From the NCBI GenBank assembly GCA_037783545.1, contig JBBELK010001194.1, forward strand, positions 1 through 64,000: DNA of 64,000 nt, in the 5' to 3' direction. Position 1 is the first letter of the stretch, and the number at the start of each line of letters is the position of its first letter. The DNA is from Henricia sp. BOLD:AAB3569. Its lineage: Eukaryota > Echinodermata > Asteroidea > Spinulosida > Echinasteridae. This document shows, piece by piece, positions 49,201-62,546 of the stretch. The translations under genes and the position numbers were made by a program. The notes under the pieces were generated by a model. That model was not told the origin of the DNA and did not search any database. It saw nothing but the letters and a program-made list of their open reading frames with translations.

Positions 49201-51198
49201 ATGCGCCGCGCTTGTGTACATTTGTACGGCCGTTGACTCGCCCCAGATTGTGACGGGAATTAGGTCAAAGTGTGTCCCAAATGCCGGCAAATTTGGAAAT
49301 CAAGGAATTTTCCGACCAACTTCAAATTTTGCATGCTCCAAACTGTATATATTCCGCACTTGTCATGCAAAATTGACAGATTTTTGCTGGGAAATGACGG
49401 AGAAATTTCAGAGTTTAGGGAAAACGGAGCTCGGCTGCGTGGTTATTCCCCTAACCGTGGCTGTTGGGGCACCCTGCGCCGCGCTGGTGTACATTTGTAC
49501 GGCCGTTGACTCATCCCAGATTGTGACGGGAATTAGGTCAAAGTGTGTCCCAAATGTCGGCAAATTTGGAAATCAAGGAATTTTCCAACCAACTTCAAAT
49601 TTTGCATGCTCCAAACTGTATATATTCCGCACTTGTCATGCAAAATTGACAGATTTTCGCTAGGAAATGACGGAGAAATTTCAGAGTTTAGGGAAAACGG
49701 AGCTCGGCTGCGTGGTTATTCCCCTAACCGTGGCTGTTGGGACACCCTGCGCATGCGCGGCGCTGGTGTACATTTGTACGGCCGTTGACTCACCCCAGAT
49801 TGTGACGGGAATTAGGTCAAAGTGTGTCCCAAATGCCGGCAAATTTGGAAATCAAGGAATTTTCCAACCAACTTCAAATTTTGCATGCTCCAAACTGTAT
49901 ATATTCCGCACTTGTCATGCAAAATTGATAGATTTTCGCTGGAAAATGACGGAGAAATTTCAGAGTTTAGGGAAAACGGAGCTCGGCTGCGTGGTTATTC
50001 CCCTAACCGTGGCTGTTGGGGCACCCTGCGCCGCGCTGGTGTACATTTGTACGGCCGTTGACTCATCCCAGATTGTGACGGGAATTAGGTCAAAGTGTGT
50101 CCCAAATGCCGGCAAATTTGGAAATCAAGGAATTTTCCAACCAACTTCAAATTTTGCATGCTCCAAACTGTATATATTCCGCACTTGTCATGCAAAATTG
50201 ACAGATTTTCGCTAGGAAATGACGGAGAAATTTCAGAGTTTAGGGAAAACGGAGCTCGGCTGCGTGGTTATTCCCCTAACCGTGGCTGTTGGGACACCCT
50301 GCGCATGCGCCGCGCTGGTGTACATTTGTACGGCCGTTGACTCACCCCAGATTGTGACGGGAATTAGGTCAAAGTGTGTCCCAAATGCCGGCAAATTTGG
50401 AAATCAAGGAATTTTCCAACCAACTTCAAATTTTGCATGCTCCAAACTGTATATATTCCGCACTTGTCATGCAAAATTGACAGATTTTCGCTGGGAAATG
50501 ACGGAGAAATTTCAGAGTTTAGGGAAAACGGAGCTCGGCTGCGTGGTTATTCCCCTAACCGTGGCTGTTGGGGCACCCTGCGCCGCGCTGGTGTACATTT
50601 GTACGGCCGTTGACTCATCCCAGATTGTGACGGGAATTAGGTCAAAGTGTGTCCCAAATGTCGGCAAATTTGGAAATCAAGGAATTTTCCAACCAACTTC
50701 TAATTTTGCATGCTCCAAACTGTATATATTCCGCACTTGTCATGCAAAATTGACAGATTTTCGCTAGGAAATGACGGAGAAATTTCAGAGTTTAGGGAAA
50801 ACGGAGCTCGGCTGCGTGGTTATTCCCCTAACCGTGGCTGTTGGGACACCCTGCGCATGCGCCGCGCTGGTGTACATTTGTACGGCCGTTGACTCGCCCC
50901 AGATTGTGACGGGAATTAGGTCAAAGTGTGTCCCAAATGCCGGCAAATTTGGAAATCAAGGAATTTTCCAACCAACTTCAAATTTCGCATGCTCCAAACT
51001 GTATATATTCCGCACTTGTCATGCAAAATTGACAGACTTTCGCTGGGAAATGACGGAGAAATTTCAGAGTTTAGGGAAAACGGAGCTCGGCTGCGTGGTT
51101 ATTCCCCTAACCGTGGCTGTTGGGACACCCTGCGCCGCGCTGGTGTACATTTGTACGGCCGTTGACTCACTCCATATTGAGACGGGAATTAGGTCAAC
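46231..51198 (+). repeat. Block 25: mixed zone with a 1,656-bp repeat
   Basis: Monomers at 46231 (pre-H), 46504 (H, accgtagc), 46783 (TAG, ttttagag, atctagg), 47062, 47341, 47614 (G, gttgcatgc), 47887 (TAG, V, GGC), 48166 (I, G), 48439 (TAG), 48718, 48991 (A), 49270 (B and G together), 49543 (TAG, V, GGC), 49822 (I, G), 50095 (TAG), 50374 (G), 50647 (TAG, V) and 50926 (pre-H). The run 47887, 48166, 48439 recurs at 49543, 49822, 50095 at offset 1,656. H start to H start (43483 to 46504) is 3,021 bp, the same as the unit at the left end. Confidence 0.87.
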
Positions 51199-51422
51199 GT
51201 GTGTCCCAAATTCCGGCAAATTTGGAAATCAAGGAATTTTCCAACCAACTTCAAATTTTGCATGCTCCAAACTGTATATATTCCGCACTTGTCATGCAAA
51301 ATTGACAGATTTTCGCTGGGAAATGACGGAGAAATTTCAGAGTTTAGGGAAAACGGAGCTCGGCTGCGTGGTTATTCCACTAACCGTGGCTGTTGGGACA
51401 CCCTGCGCATGCGCCGCGCTGG

Positions 51423-51426
51423 TGAC
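51423..51426 (+). other. One-base deletion outside a homopolymer
   Basis: ggtgacattt instead of ggtgtacattt in the H monomer at 51199, giving a 278-bp unit. It is the only frameshifting indel in the window not in a homopolymer. Confidence 0.85.
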
Positions 51427-52194
51427 ATTTGTACGGCCGTTGACTCGCCCCAGATTGTGACGGGAATTAGGTCAAAGTGTGTCCCAAACGCCGGCAAATT
51501 TGGAAATCAAGGAATTTTCCAACCAACTTCAAATTTTGCATGCTCCAAACTGTATATATTCCGCACTTGTCATGCAAAATTGACAGATTTTCGCTAGGAA
51601 ATGACGGAGAAATTTCAGAGTTTAGGGAAAACGGAGCTCGGCTGCGTGGTTATTCCCCTAACCGTGGCTGTTGGGACACCCTGCGCATGCCCCGCGCTGG
51701 TGTACATTTGTACGGCCGTTGACTCACCCCAGATTGTGACGGGAATTAGGTCAAAGTGTGTCCCAAATGCCGGCAAATTTGGAAATCAAGGAATTTTCCA
51801 ACCAACTTCAAATTGTGCATGCTCCAAACTGTATATATTCCGCACTTGTCATGCAAAATTGACAGATTTTCGCTAGGAAATGACGGAGAAATTTCAGAGT
51901 TTAGGGAAAACGGAGCTCGGCTGCGTGGTTATTCCCCTAACCGTGGCTGTTGGGACACCCTGCGCATGCCCCGCGCTGGTGTACATTTGTACGGCCGTTG
52001 ACTCACCCCAGATTGTGACGGGAATTAGGTCAAAGTGTGTCCCAAATGCCGGCAAATTTGGAAATCAAGGAATTTTCCAACCAACTTCAAATTTTGCATG
52101 CTCCAAACTGTATATATTCCGCACTTGTCATGCAAAATTGACAGATTTTCGCTAGGAAATGACGGAGAAATTTCAGAGTTTAGGGAAAACGGAG

Positions 52195-52222
52195 ATCGGC
52201 TGCGTGGTTTTTCTCCTAACCA
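52195..52222 (+). other. Clustered-substitution patch, copy 1 (patch monomer 52035)
   Basis: Four substitutions fall within 28 bp: gagctc to gagatc, ttattcccc to tttttctcc (two changes), and accgtgg to accatgg. The SacI site is lost and an NcoI site (CCATGG) is gained. The same set occurs at 56083-56110, 61318-61345 and 63817-63844, so it is inherited as a block. Confidence 0.9.
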
Positions 52223-53423
52223 TGGCTGTTGGGACACCCTGCGCATGCGCCGCGCTGGTGTACATTTGTACGGCCGTTGACTCATCCCAGATTGTGAAGG
52301 GAATTAGGTCAAAGTGTGTCCCAAATGTCGGCAAATTTGGAAATCAAGGAATTTTCTAACCAACTTCAAATTTTGCATGCTCCAAACTGTATATATTCCG
52401 CACTTGTCATGCAAAATTGACAGATTTTCGCTAGGAAATGACGGAGAAATTTCAGAGTTTAGGGAAAACGGAGCTCGACTGCGTGGTTATTCCCCTAACC
52501 GTGGCTGTTGGGACACCCTGCGCATGCCCCGCGCTGGTGTACATTTGTACGGCCGTTGACTCACCCCAGATTGTGACGGGAATTAGGTCAAAGTGTGTCC
52601 CAAATGCCGGCAAATTTGGAAATCAAGGAATTTTCCAACCAACTTCAAATTTCGCATGCTCCAAACTGTATATATTCCGCACTTGTCATGCAAAATTGAC
52701 AGACTTTCGCTGGGAAATGACGGAGAAATTTCAGAGTTTAGGGAAAACGGAGCTCGGCTGCGTGGTTATTCCCCTAACCGTGGCTGTTGGGACACCCTGC
52801 GCCGCGCTGGTGTACATTTGTACGGCCGTTGACTCACTCCATATTGAGACGGGAATTAGGTCAACGTGTGTCCCAAATTCCGGCAAATTTGGAAATCAAG
52901 GAATTTTCCAACCAACTTCAAATTTTGCATGCTCCAAACTGTATATATTCCGCACTTGTCATGCAAAATTGACAGATTTTCGCTGGGAAATGACGGAGAA
53001 ATTTCAGAGTTTAGGGAAAACGGAGCTCGGCTGCGTGGTTATTCCACTAACCGTGGCTGTTGGGACACCCTGCGCATGCGCCGCGCTGGTGTACATTTGT
53101 ACGGCCGTTGACTCGCCCCAGATTGTGACGGGAATTAGGTCAAAGTGTGTCCCAAACGCCGGCAAATTTGGAAATCAAGGAATTTTCCAACCAACTTCAA
53201 ATTTTGCATGCTCCAAACTGTATATATTCCGCACTTGTCATGCAAAATTGACAGATTTTCGCTAGGAAATGACGGAGAAATTTCAGAGTTTAGGGAAAAC
53301 GGAGCTCGGCTGCGTGGTTATTCCCCTAACCGTGGCTGTTGGGACACCCTGCGCATGCCCCGCGCTGGTGTACATTTGTACGGCCGTTGACTCACCCCAG
53401 ATTGTGACGGGAATTAGGTCAAA

Positions 53424-53696
53424 GTGTGTCCCAAATGCCGGCAAATTTGGAAATCAAGGAATTTTCCAACCAACTTCAAATTTTGCATGCTCCAAACTGT
53501 ATATATTCCGCACTTGTCATGCAAAATTGACAGATTTTCGCTAGGAAATGACGGAGAAATTTCAGAGTTTAGGGGAAACGGAGCTCGGCTGCGTGGTTAT
53601 TCCACTAACCGTGGCTGTTGGGACACCCTGCGCCGCGCTGGTGTACATTTGTACGGCCGTTGACTCACTCCATATTGAGACGGGAATTAGGTCAAC
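53424..53696 (+). repeat. Mosaic S monomer (TAG left, pre-H right), copy 1
   Basis: The left part is TAG type, the middle has a private tttaggggaaacgg and the H-type attccacta, and the right part is short with the catattgag junction of a pre-H monomer. This points to recombination inside a monomer. The same mosaic occurs at 54813 and 62547. Confidence 0.85.
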
Positions 53697-54812
53697 GTGT
53701 GTCCCAAATTCCGGCAAATTTGGAAATCAAGGAATTTTCCAACCAACTTCAAATTTTGCATGCTCCAAACTGTATATATTCCGCACTTGTCATGCAAAAT
53801 TGACAGATTTTCGCTGGGAAATGACGGAGAAATTTCAGAGTTTAGGGAAAACGGAGCTCGGCTGCGTGGTTATTCCACTAACCGTGGCTGTTGGGACACC
53901 CTGCGCATGCGCCGCGCTGGTGTACATTTGTACGGCCGTTGACTCGCCCCAGATTGTGACGGGAATTAGGTCAAAGTGTGTCCCAAACGCCGGCAAATTT
54001 GGAAATCAAGGAATTTTCCAACCAACTTCAAATTTTGCATGCTCCAAACTGTATATATTCCGCACTTGTCATGCAAAATTGACAGATTTTCGCTAGGAAA
54101 TGACGGAGAAATTTCAGAGTTTAGGGAAAACGGAGCTCGGCTGCGTGGTTATTCCCCTAACCGTGGCTGTTGGGACACCCTGCGCATGCCCCGCGCTGGT
54201 GTACATTTGTACGGCCGTTGACTCACCCCAGATTGTGACGGGAATTAGGTCAAAGTGTGTCCCAAATGCCGGCAAATTTGGAAATCAAGGAATTTTCCAA
54301 CCAACTTCAAATTTTGCATGCTCCAAACTGTATATATTCCGCACTTGTCATGCAAAATTGACAGATTTTCGCTAGGAAATGACGGAGAAATTTCAGAGTT
54401 TAGGGAAAACGGAGCTCGGCTGCGTGGTTATTCCCCTAACCGTGGCTGTTGGGACACCCTGCGCATGCCCCGCGCTGGTGTACATTTGTACGGCCGTTGA
54501 CTCACCCCAGATTGTGACGGGAATTAGGTCAAAGTGTGTCCCAAATGCCGGCAAATTTGGAAATCAAGGAATTTTCCAACCAACTTCAAATTTTGCATGC
54601 TCCAAACTGTATATATTCCGCACTTGTCATGCAAAATTGACAGATTTTCGCTAGGAAATGACGGAGAAATTTCAGAGTTTAGGGAAAACGGAGCTCGGCT
54701 GCGTGGTTATTCCCCTAACCGTGGCTGTTGGGACACCCTGCGCATGCCCCGCGCTGGTGTACATTTGTACGGCCGTTGACTCACCCCAGATTGTGACGGG
54801 AATTAGGTCAAA

Positions 54813-55085
54813 GTGTGTCCCAAATGCCGGCAAATTTGGAAATCAAGGAATTTTCCAACCAACTTCAAATTTTGCATGCTCCAAACTGTATATATTCCGC
54901 ACTTGTCATGCAAAATTGACAGATTTTCGCTAGGAAATGACGGAGAAATTTCAGAGTTTAGGGGAAACGGAGCTCGGCTGCGTGGTTATTCCACTAACCG
55001 TGGCTGTTGGGACACCCTGCGCCGCGCTGGTGTACATTTGTACGGCCGTTGACTCACTCCATATTGAGACGGGAATTAGGTCAAC
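54813..55085 (+). repeat. Mosaic S monomer, copy 2
   Basis: Same combination of markers as the copy at 53424, including the private ggggaaac, at offset 1,389 bp. Confidence 0.85.
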
Positions 55086-56082
55086 GTGTGTCCCAAATTC
55101 CGGCAAATTTGGAAATCAAGGAATTTTCCAACCAACTTCAAATTTTGCATGCTCCAAACTGTATATATTCCGCACTTGTCATGCAAAATTGACAGATTTT
55201 CGCTGGGAAATGACGGAGAAATTTCAGAGTTTAGGGAAAACGGAGCTCGGCTGCGTGGTTATTCCACTAACCGTGGCTGTTGGGACACCCTGCGCATGCG
55301 CCGCGCTGGTGTACATTTGTACGGCCGTTGACTCGCCCCAGATTGTGACGGGAATTAGGTCAAAGTGTGTCCCAAACGCCGGCAAATTTGGAAATCAAGG
55401 AATTTTCCAACCAACTTCAAATTTTGCATGCTCCAAACTGTATATATTCCGCACTTGTCATGCAAAATTGACAGATTTTCGCTAGGAAATGACGGAGAAA
55501 TTTCAGAGTTTAGGGAAAACGGAGCTCGGCTGCGTGGTTATTCCCCTAACCGTGGCTGTTGGGACACCCTGCGCATGCCCCGCGCTGGTGTACATTTGTA
55601 CGGCCGTTGACTCACCCCAGATTGTGACGGGAATTAGGTCAAAGTGTGTCCCAAATGCCGGCAAATTTGGAAATCAAGGAATTTTCCAACCAACTTCAAA
55701 TTTTGCATGCTCCAAACTGTATATATTCCGCACTTGTCATGCAAAATTGACAGATTTTCGCTAGGAAATGACGGAGAAATTTCAGAGTTTAGGGAAAACG
55801 GAGCTCGGCTGCGTGGTTATTCCCCTAACCGTGGCTGTTGGGACACCCTGCGCATGCCCCGCGCTGGTGTACATTTGTACGGCCGTTGACTCACCCCAGA
55901 TTGTGACGGGAATTAGGTCAAAGTGTGTCCCAAATGCCGGCAAATTTGGAAATCAAGGAATTTTCCAACCAACTTCAAATTTTGCATGCTCCAAACTGTA
56001 TATATTCCGCACTTGTCATGCAAAATTGACAGATTTTCGCTAGGAAATGACGGAGAAATTTCAGAGTTTAGGGAAAACGGAG

Positions 56083-56110
56083 ATCGGCTGCGTGGTTTTT
56101 CTCCTAACCA
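56083..56110 (+). other. Clustered-substitution patch, copy 2
   Basis: Same four changes as at 52195. Flanking monomers differ slightly: the following copy at 56202 has ttttccaacc and tgacggg where 52314 has ttttctaacc and tgaaggg. Confidence 0.9.
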
Positions 56111-57032
56111 TGGCTGTTGGGACACCCTGCGCATGCGCCGCGCTGGTGTACATTTGTACGGCCGTTGACTCATCCCAGATTGTGACGGGAATTAGGTCAA
56201 AGTGTGTCCCAAATGTCGGCAAATTTGGAAATCAAGGAATTTTCCAACCAACTTCAAATTTTGCATGCTCCAAACTGTATATATTCCGCACTTGTCATGC
56301 AAAATTGACAGATTTTCGCTAGGAAATGACGGAGAAATTTCAGAGTTTAGGGAAAACGGAGCTCGGCTGCGTGGTTATTCCCCTAACCGTGGCTGTTGGG
56401 ACACCCTGCGCATGCCCCGCGCTGGTGTACATTTGTACGGCCGTTGACTCACCCCAGATTGTGACGGGAATTAGGTCAAAGTGTGTCCCAAATGCCGGCA
56501 AATTTGGAAATCAAGGAATTTTCCAACCAACTTCAAATTTTGCATGCTCCAAACTGTATATATTCCGCACTTGTCATGCAAAATTGATAGATTTTCGCTG
56601 GGAAATGACGGAGAAATTTCAGAGTTTAGGGAAAACGGAGCTCGGCTGCGTGGTTATTCCCCTAACCGTGGCTGTTGGGGCACCCTGCGCCGCGCTGGTG
56701 TACATTTGTACGGCCGTTGACTCATCCCAGATTGTGACGGGAATTAGGTCAAAGTGTGTCCCAAATGCCGGCAAATTTGGAAATCAAGGAATTTTCCAAC
56801 CAACTTCAAATTTTGCATGCTCCAAACTGTATATATTCCGCACTTGTCATGCAAAATTGACAGATTTTCGCTAGGAAATGACGGAGAAATTTCAGAGTTT
56901 AGGGAAAACGGAGCTCGGCTGCGTGGTTATTCCCCTAACCGTGGCTGTTGGGACACCCTGCGCATGCGCCGCGCTGGTGTACATTTGTACGGCCGTTGAC
57001 TCACCCCAGATTGTGACGGGAATTAGGTCAAA

Positions 57033-58955
57033 GTGTGTCCCAAATGCCGACAAATTTGGAAATCAAGGAATTTTCCAACCAACTTCAAATTTTGCATGCT
57101 CCAAACTGTATATATTCCGCACTTGTCATGCAAAATTGACAGATTTTCGCTGGGAAATGACGGAGAAATTTCAGAGTTTAGGGAAAACGGAGCTCGGCTG
57201 CGTGGTTATTTCCCTAACCGTGGCTGTTGGGACACCCTGCGCCGCGCTGGTGTACATTTGTACGGCCGTTGACTCACCCCATATTGTGACGGGAATTAGG
57301 TCAAAGTGTGTCCCAAATGCCGGAAAATTTGGAAATCAAGGAATTTTCCAACCAACTTCAAATTTTGCATGCTTCAAACTGTATATATTCCGCACTTGTC
57401 ATGCAAAATTGACAGATTTTCGCTGGGAAATGACGGAGAAATTTCAGAGTTTAGGGAAAACGGAGCTCGGCTGCGTGGTTATTCCCCTAACCGTGGCTGT
57501 TGGGACACCCTGCGCCGCGCTGGTGTACATTTGTACGGCCGTTGACTCACTCCAGATTGAGACGGGAATTAGGTCAAAGTGTGTCCCAAATGCCGGCAAA
57601 TTTGGAAATCAAGGAATTTTCCAACCAACTTCAAATTTTGCATGCTCCAAACTGTATATATTCCGCACTTGTCATGCAAAATTGACAGATTTTCGCTGGG
57701 AAATGACGGAGACATATCAGAGTTTAGGGAAAACGGAGCTCGGCTGCGTGGTTATTCCCCTAACCGTGGCTGTTGGGACACCCTGCGCATGCGCCGCGCT
57801 GGTGTACATTTGTACGGCCGTTGACTCACCCCAGATTGTGACGGGAATTAGGTCAAAGTGTGTCCCAAATGCCGGCAAATTTGGAAATCAAGGAATTTTC
57901 CAACCAACTTCAAATTTTGCATGCTCCAAACTGTATATATTCCGCACTTGTCATGCAAAATTGACAGATTTTCGCTGGGAAATGACGGAGAAATTTCAGT
58001 GTTTAGGGAAAACGGAGCTCGGCTGCGTGGTTATTCCCCTAACCGTGGCTGTTGGGGCACCCTGCGCCGCGCTGGTGTACATTTGTACGGCCGTTGACTC
58101 ATCCCAGATTGTGACGGGAATTAGGTCAAAGTGTGTCCCAAATGTCGGCAAATTTGGAAATCAAGGAATTTTCCAACCAACTTCAAATTTTGCATGCTCC
58201 AAACTGTATATATTCCGCACTTGTCATGCAAAATTGACAGATTTTCGCTAGGAAATGACGGAGAAATTTAAGAGTTTAGGGAAAACGGAGCTCGGCTGCG
58301 TGGTTATTCCCCTAACCGTGGCTGTTGGGACACCCTGCGCCGCGCTGGTGTACATTTGTACGGCCGTTGACTCACCCCATATTGTGACGGGAATTAGGTC
58401 AAAGTGTGTCCCAAATGCCGGCAAATTTGGAAATCAAGGAATTTTCCAACCAACTTCAAATTTTGCATGCTTCAAACTGTATATATTCCGCACTTGTCAT
58501 GCAAAATTGACAGATTTTCGCTGGGAAATGACGGAGAAATTTCAGAGTTTAGGGAAAACGGAGCTCGGCTGCGTGGTTATTCCCCTAACCGTGGCTGTTG
58601 GGGCACCCTGCGCCGCGCTGGTGTACATTTGTACGGCCGTTGACTCATCCCAGATTGTGACGGTAATTAGGTCAAAGTGTGTCCCAAATGTCGGCAAATT
58701 TGGAAATCAAGGAATTTTCCAACCAACTTCAAATTTTGCATGCTCCAAACTGTATATATTCCGCACTTGTCATGCAAAATTGACAGATTTTCGCTAGGAA
58801 ATGACGGAGAAATTTCAGAGTTTAGGGAAAACGGAGCTCGGCTGCGTGGTTATTCCCCTAACCGTGGCTGTTGGGACACCCTGCGCATGCGCCGCGCTGG
58901 TGTACATTTGTACGGCCGTTGACTCACCCCAGATTGTGACGGGAATTAGGTCAAA
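57033..58955 (+). repeat. Block 27a: 7-mer unit of 1,923 bp, first copy
   Basis: Monomers at 57033 (S, gccgacaaa, atttcccta), 57306 (S, ccggaaaat, gcttcaaac), 57579 (L, gagacatatc), 57858 (S, G, cagtgttt), 58131 (S, TAG, V, tttaagag), 58404 (S, G, gcttcaaac) and 58677 (L, TAG, V). These markers occur almost nowhere else in the window. A private acggtaatt lies at the end of the 58404 copy. Confidence 0.93.
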
Positions 58956-60878
58956 GTGTGTCCCAAATGCCGACAAATTTGGAAATCAAGGAATTTTCCA
59001 ACCAACTTCAAATTTTGCATGCTCCAAACTGTATATATTCCGCACTTGTCATGCAAAATTGACAGATTTTCGCTGGGAAATGACGGAGAAATTTCAGAGT
59101 TTAGGGAAAACGGAGCTCGGCTGCGTGGTTATTTCCCTAACCGTGGCTGTTGGGACACCCTGCGCCGCGCTGGTGTACATTTGTACGGCCGTTGACTCAC
59201 CCCATATTGTGACGGGAATTAGGTCAAAGTGTGTCCCAAATGCCGGAAAATTTGGAAATCAAGGAATTTTCCAACCAACTTCAAATTTTGCATGCTTCAA
59301 ACTGTATATATTCCGCACTTGTCATGCAAAATTGACAGATTTTCGCTGGGAAATGACGGAGAAATTTCAGAGTTTAGGGAAAACGGAGCTCGGCTGCGTG
59401 GTTATTCCCCTAACCGTGGCTGTTGGGACACCCTGCGCCGCGCTGGTGTACATTTGTACGGCCGTTGACTCACTCCAGATTGAGACGGGATTTAGGTCAA
59501 AGTGTGTCCCAAATGCCGGCAAATTTGGAAATCAAGGAATTTTCCAACCAACTTCAAATTTTGCATGCTCCAAACTGTATATATTCCGCACTTGTCATGC
59601 AAAATTGACAGATTTTCGCTGGGAAATGACGGAGACATATCAGAGTTTAGGGAAAACGGAGCTCGGCTGCGTGGTTATTCCCCTAACCGTGGCTGTTGGG
59701 ACACCCTGCGCATGCGCCGCGCTGGTGTACATTTGTACGGCCGTTGACTCACCCCAGATTGTGACGGGAATTAGGTCAAAGTGTGTCCCAAATGCCGGCA
59801 AATTTGGAAATCAAGGAATTTTCCAACCAACTTCAAATTTTGCATGCTCCAAACTGTATATATTCCGCACTTGTCATGCAAAATTGACAGATTTTCGCTG
59901 GGAAATGACGGAGAAATTTCAGTGTTTAGGGAAAACGGAGCTCGGCTGCGTGGTTATTCCCCTAACCGTGGCTGTTGGGGCACCCTGCGCCGCGCTGGTG
60001 TACATTTGTACGGCCGTTGACTCATCCCAGATTGTGACGGGAATTAGGTCAAAGTGTGTCCCAAATGTCGGCAAATTTGGAAATCAAGGAATTTTCCAAC
60101 CAACTTCAAATTTTGCATGCTCCAAACTGTATATATTCCGCACTTGTCATGCAAAATTGACAGATTTTCGCTAGGAAATGACGGAGAAATTTAAGAGTTT
60201 AGGGAAAACGGAGCTCGGCTGCGTGGTTATTCCCCTAACCGTGGCTGTTGGGACACCCTGCGCCGCGCTGGTGTACATTTGTACGGCCGTTGACTCACCC
60301 CATATTGTGACGGGAATTAGGTCAAAGTGTGTCCCAAATGCCGGCAAATTTGGAAATCAAGGAATTTTCCAACCAACTTCAAATTTTGCATGCTTCAAAC
60401 TGTATATATTCCGCACTTGTCATGCAAAATTGACAGATTTTCGCTGGGAAATGACGGAGAAATTTCAGAGTTTAGGGAAAACGGAGCTCGGCTGCGTGGT
60501 TATTCCCCTAACCGTGGCTGTTGGGGCACCCTGCGCCGCGCTGGTGTACATTTGTACGGCCGTTGACTCATCCCAGATTGTGACGGGAATTAGGTCAAAG
60601 TGTGTCCCAAATGTCGGCAAATTTGGAAATCAAGGAATTTTCCAACCAACTTCAAATTTTGCATGCTCCAAACTGTATATATTCCGCACTTGTCATGCAA
60701 AATTGACAGATTTTCGCTAGGAAATGACGGAGAAATTTCAGAGTTTAGGGAAAACGGAGCTCGGCTGCGTGGTTATTCCCCTAACCGTGGCTGTTGGGAC
60801 ACCCTGCGCATGCCCCGCGCTGGTGTACATTTGTACGGCCGTTGACTCACCCCAGATTGTGACGGGAATTAGGTCAAA
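58956..60878 (+). repeat. Block 27b: 7-mer unit of 1,923 bp, second copy
   Basis: Monomers at 58956, 59229, 59502, 59781, 60054, 60327 and 60600 match block 27a one for one. Private differences are gggatttagg near 59490 and a P-type ending in the 60600 copy where the 58677 copy has the normal gccgcg. The unit boundary therefore lies in or near this last monomer. Confidence 0.93.
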
Positions 60879-61317
60879 GTGTGTCCCAAATGCCGGCAAA
60901 TTTGGAAATCAAGGAATTTTCCAACCAACTTCAAATTTTGCATGCTCCAAACTGTATATATTCCGCACTTGTCATGCAAAATTGACAGATTTTCGCTAGG
61001 AAATGACGGAGAAATTTCAGAGTTTAGGGAAAACGGAGCTCGGCTGCGTGGTTATTCCCCTAACCGTGGCTGTTGGGACACCCTGCGCATGCCCCGCGCT
61101 GGTGTACATTTGTACGGCCGTTGACTCACCCCAGATTGTGACGGGAATTAGGTCAAAGTGTGTCCCAAATGCCGGCAAATTTGGAAATCAAGGAATTTTC
61201 CAACCAACTTCAAATTTTGCATGCTCCAAACTGTATATATTCCGCACTTGTCATGCAAAATTGACAGATTTTCGCTAGGAAATGACGGAGAAATTTCAGA
61301 GTTTAGGGAAAACGGAG

Positions 61318-61345
61318 ATCGGCTGCGTGGTTTTTCTCCTAACCA
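61318..61345 (+). other. Clustered-substitution patch, copy 3
   Basis: Same four changes as at 52195, at an offset of 9,123 bp, and with the same tgaaggg and ttttctaacc downstream. Confidence 0.9.
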
Positions 61346-62546
61346 TGGCTGTTGGGACACCCTGCGCATGCGCCGCGCTGGTGTACATTTGTACGGCCGT
61401 TGACTCATCCCAGATTGTGAAGGGAATTAGGTCAAAGTGTGTCCCAAATGTCGGCAAATTTGGAAATCAAGGAATTTTCTAACCAACTTCAAATTTTGCA
61501 TGCTCCAAACTGTATATATTCCGCACTTGTCATGCAAAATTGACAGATTTTCGCTAGGAAATGACGGAGAAATTTCAGAGTTTAGGGAAAACGGAGCTCG
61601 ACTGCGTGGTTATTCCCCTAACCGTGGCTGTTGGGACACCCTGCGCATGCCCCGCGCTGGTGTACATTTGTACGGCCGTTGACTCACCCCAGATTGTGAC
61701 GGGAATTAGGTCAAAGTGTGTCCCAAATGCCGGCAAATTTGGAAATCAAGGAATTTTCCAACCAACTTCAAATTTCGCATGCTCCAAACTGTATATATTC
61801 CGCACTTGTCATGCAAAATTGACAGACTTTCGCTGGGAAATGACGGAGAAATTTCAGAGTTTAGGGAAAACGGAGCTCGGCTGCGTGGTTATTCCCCTAA
61901 CCGTGGCTGTTGGGACACCCTGCGCCGCGCTGGTGTACATTTGTACGGCCGTTGACTCACTCCATATTGAGACGGGAATTAGGTCAACGTGTGTCCCAAA
62001 TTCCGGCAAATTTGGAAATCAAGGAATTTTCCAACCAACTTCAAATTTTGCATGCTCCAAACTGTATATATTCCGCACTTGTCATGCAAAATTGACAGAT
62101 TTTCGCTGGGAAATGACGGAGAAATTTCAGAGTTTAGGGAAAACGGAGCTCGGCTGCGTGGTTATTCCACTAACCGTGGCTGTTGGGACACCCTGCGCAT
62201 GCGCCGCGCTGGTGTACATTTGTACGGCCGTTGACTCGCCCCAGATTGTGACGGGAATTAGGTCAAAGTGTGTCCCAAACGCCGGCAAATTTGGAAATCA
62301 AGGAATTTTCCAACCAACTTCAAATTTTGCATGCTCCAAACTGTATATATTCCGCACTTGTCATGCAAAATTGACAGATTTTCGCTAGGAAATGACGGAG
62401 AAATTTCAGAGTTTAGGGAAAACGGAGCTCGGCTGCGTGGTTATTCCCCTAACCGTGGCTGTTGGGACACCCTGCGCATGCCCCGCGCTGGTGTACATTT
62501 GTACGGCCGTTGACTCACCCCAGATTGTGACGGGAATTAGGTCAAA

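Larger units (their letters stand above)
51199..57032 (+). repeat. Block 26: TAG/P-rich region with H monomers
   Basis: H monomers at 51199, 52866, 53697 and 55086 are each followed by a TAG/P monomer with aaacgccgg (51477, 53145, 53976, 55365). Further TAG/P copies lie at 51756, 52314, 54255, 54534, 55644 and 56202. Copies at 52035 and 55923 have a clustered-change patch. Copies at 53424 and 54813 are mosaics. 52593 is pre-H, 56481 is I/G and 56754 is TAG. The 53424-54533 run repeats at 54813-55922 at offset 1,389, apart from the patch in the 55923 copy. Confidence 0.88.
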
